This document shows positions 63,553 through 64,000 of a stretch of DNA of 64,000 bases, piece after piece (position 1 is the first letter of the stretch; every line of letters begins with the position of its first letter). The stretch is from Bacterioplanoides sp. SCSIO 12839 (GTDB lineage Bacteria > Pseudomonadota > Gammaproteobacteria > Pseudomonadales > Oceanobacteraceae), in contig NZ_CP073745.1 of the NCBI RefSeq assembly GCF_024397975.1, positions 2,196,501 to 2,260,500 of the forward strand, in the 5' to 3' direction. The position numbers and the translations under genes are program-made. A model generated the notes under the pieces. That model was not told where the DNA came from and made no database searches. It saw only the letters and a list, made by a program, of their open reading frames with translations.

Positions 63553-64000
63553 CTATTCATCCGGCCGCAATCCAGCCCAACTTATCAGTAATGCTATTAA
63601 TGCAACAAACGCACTGATTATAAATACCTGATCACCCGACAGACTGTTCCACAAAAGACCACACCCCCAGGCTCCAATCGCCCCCCCCAAGCCAAAGCCG
63701 ATACTGGAATACAGTGCCTGCCCACGAGCCTGAGTTTCTGCTGAGAAATAATGCTGCACATAACGCATCGCCACAGCATGCATAACCCCAAAGCTAAAAG
63801 CATGCATCACCTGCGCCAGTAACAAGATAGCCAGCACATCAATGAATTCAGCAATCATCAGCCAGCGTATTGCAGTAATCGCTAAACTGAGCAGAATCCA
63901 ACCACGCCAACTTAGCCAATGCATCAATCGATGAAATTGCCAGAATAGAATCACTTCAGCAAACACACCCAGCGACCATAAAAACCCAATGCCGGTTTTG
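63553..64000 (-). CDS. MFS transporter, HcaT-like (5' end outside the window)
   Basis: C-terminal ~149 residues of a major facilitator of the MFS_1-like (HcaT, PPP) family; the frame is open to the right edge. It contains GFLWSLGVFAEVILFW, MHAFSFGVMHAVAMRYVQHY and SSIGFGLGGAIGAWGCGLLW, a pattern of five or six membrane helices. Substrate unknown (E. coli HcaT is linked to 3-phenylpropionate). It ends about 50 bp before the DUF6489 gene. Confidence 0.8.
   Translation of the reverse strand, partial: KTGIGFLWSLGVFAEVILFWQFHRLMHWLSWRGWILLSLAITAIRWLMIAEFIDVLAILLLAQVMHAFSFGVMHAVAMRYVQHYFSAETQARGQALYSSIGFGLGGAIGAWGCGLLWNSLSGDQVFIISAFVALIALLISWAGLRPDE

Overview
The window looks like chromosomal core DNA from a marine, fatty-acid- and polyester-using gammaproteobacterium of the Oceanospirillales type. 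The grounds are caa3-type cytochrome oxidase genes in the Pseudomonas-like order, purB next to roxA, a class I PHA synthase with phasin, a FabY-like ketosynthase, fused MnmC and YheU. I cannot fix the genus. I see no phage, transposase, plasmid gene or CRISPR array.

Layout. 1-6.2 kb: 5' part of helicase hrpA, fadD, an alpha/beta hydrolase, phaJ and mtfA. 6.3-11.5 kb: a stand-alone TrpB2, a periplasmic binding protein, a GlxA-type AraC regulator and a divergent FabY-like ketosynthase. 11.6-19.5 kb: the caa3 oxidase operon (coxB-coxA-ctaG-cox3-[opposite-strand DUF2909 gene]-surf1-hyp-ctaA-cyoE). 19.8-30.1 kb: small proteins including a free-standing ValS-tail-like protein, dinG, gspA/gspB, and a giant lipoprotein with an outer-membrane partner. 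30.3-36.2 kb: an IclR regulator and four catabolic genes whose order matches acrylate -> 3-hydroxypropionate -> malonate semialdehyde -> acetyl-CoA. 36.3-45.4 kb: malate synthase G, a second giant lipoprotein related to the first, a two-domain QueD-like protein, DedA and purB. 45.4-50.7 kb: two structured repeats, roxA, a GNAT protein, kdsB, a sugar epimerase, kdsC, and tRNA-Ala and tRNA-Glu with a near-consensus promoter. 50.8-64 kb: a BI-1 protein, a periplasmic protein, a second acyl-CoA ligase, an octaheme cytochrome with TPRs, mnmC, three small genes, phaC, phasin, a DUF6489 protein and a truncated MFS transporter.

How the genes fit together. FadD, PhaJ, PhaC and phasin link fatty-acid beta-oxidation to polyhydroxyalkanoate. 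Malate synthase G and the putative acrylate/3-hydroxypropionate genes handle two- and three-carbon units. The cox block supplies subunits, haem A synthesis (CyoE, CtaA) and assembly factors (CtaG, Surf1) of one terminal oxidase.

The most unusual signal is non-coding: three ~110-bp elements (1718-1829, 45456-45564, 45567-45679) of identical architecture. Each has a locus-specific ~24-bp outer inverted repeat enclosing two conserved hairpins with GGA loops, joined by an invariant GGTA. Stem differences between copies are compensatory, so folding appears to be conserved. The loops resemble CsrA/RsmA sites. A second, smaller palindrome class with a CTGAATAATTCAG core sits between two convergent gene pairs.
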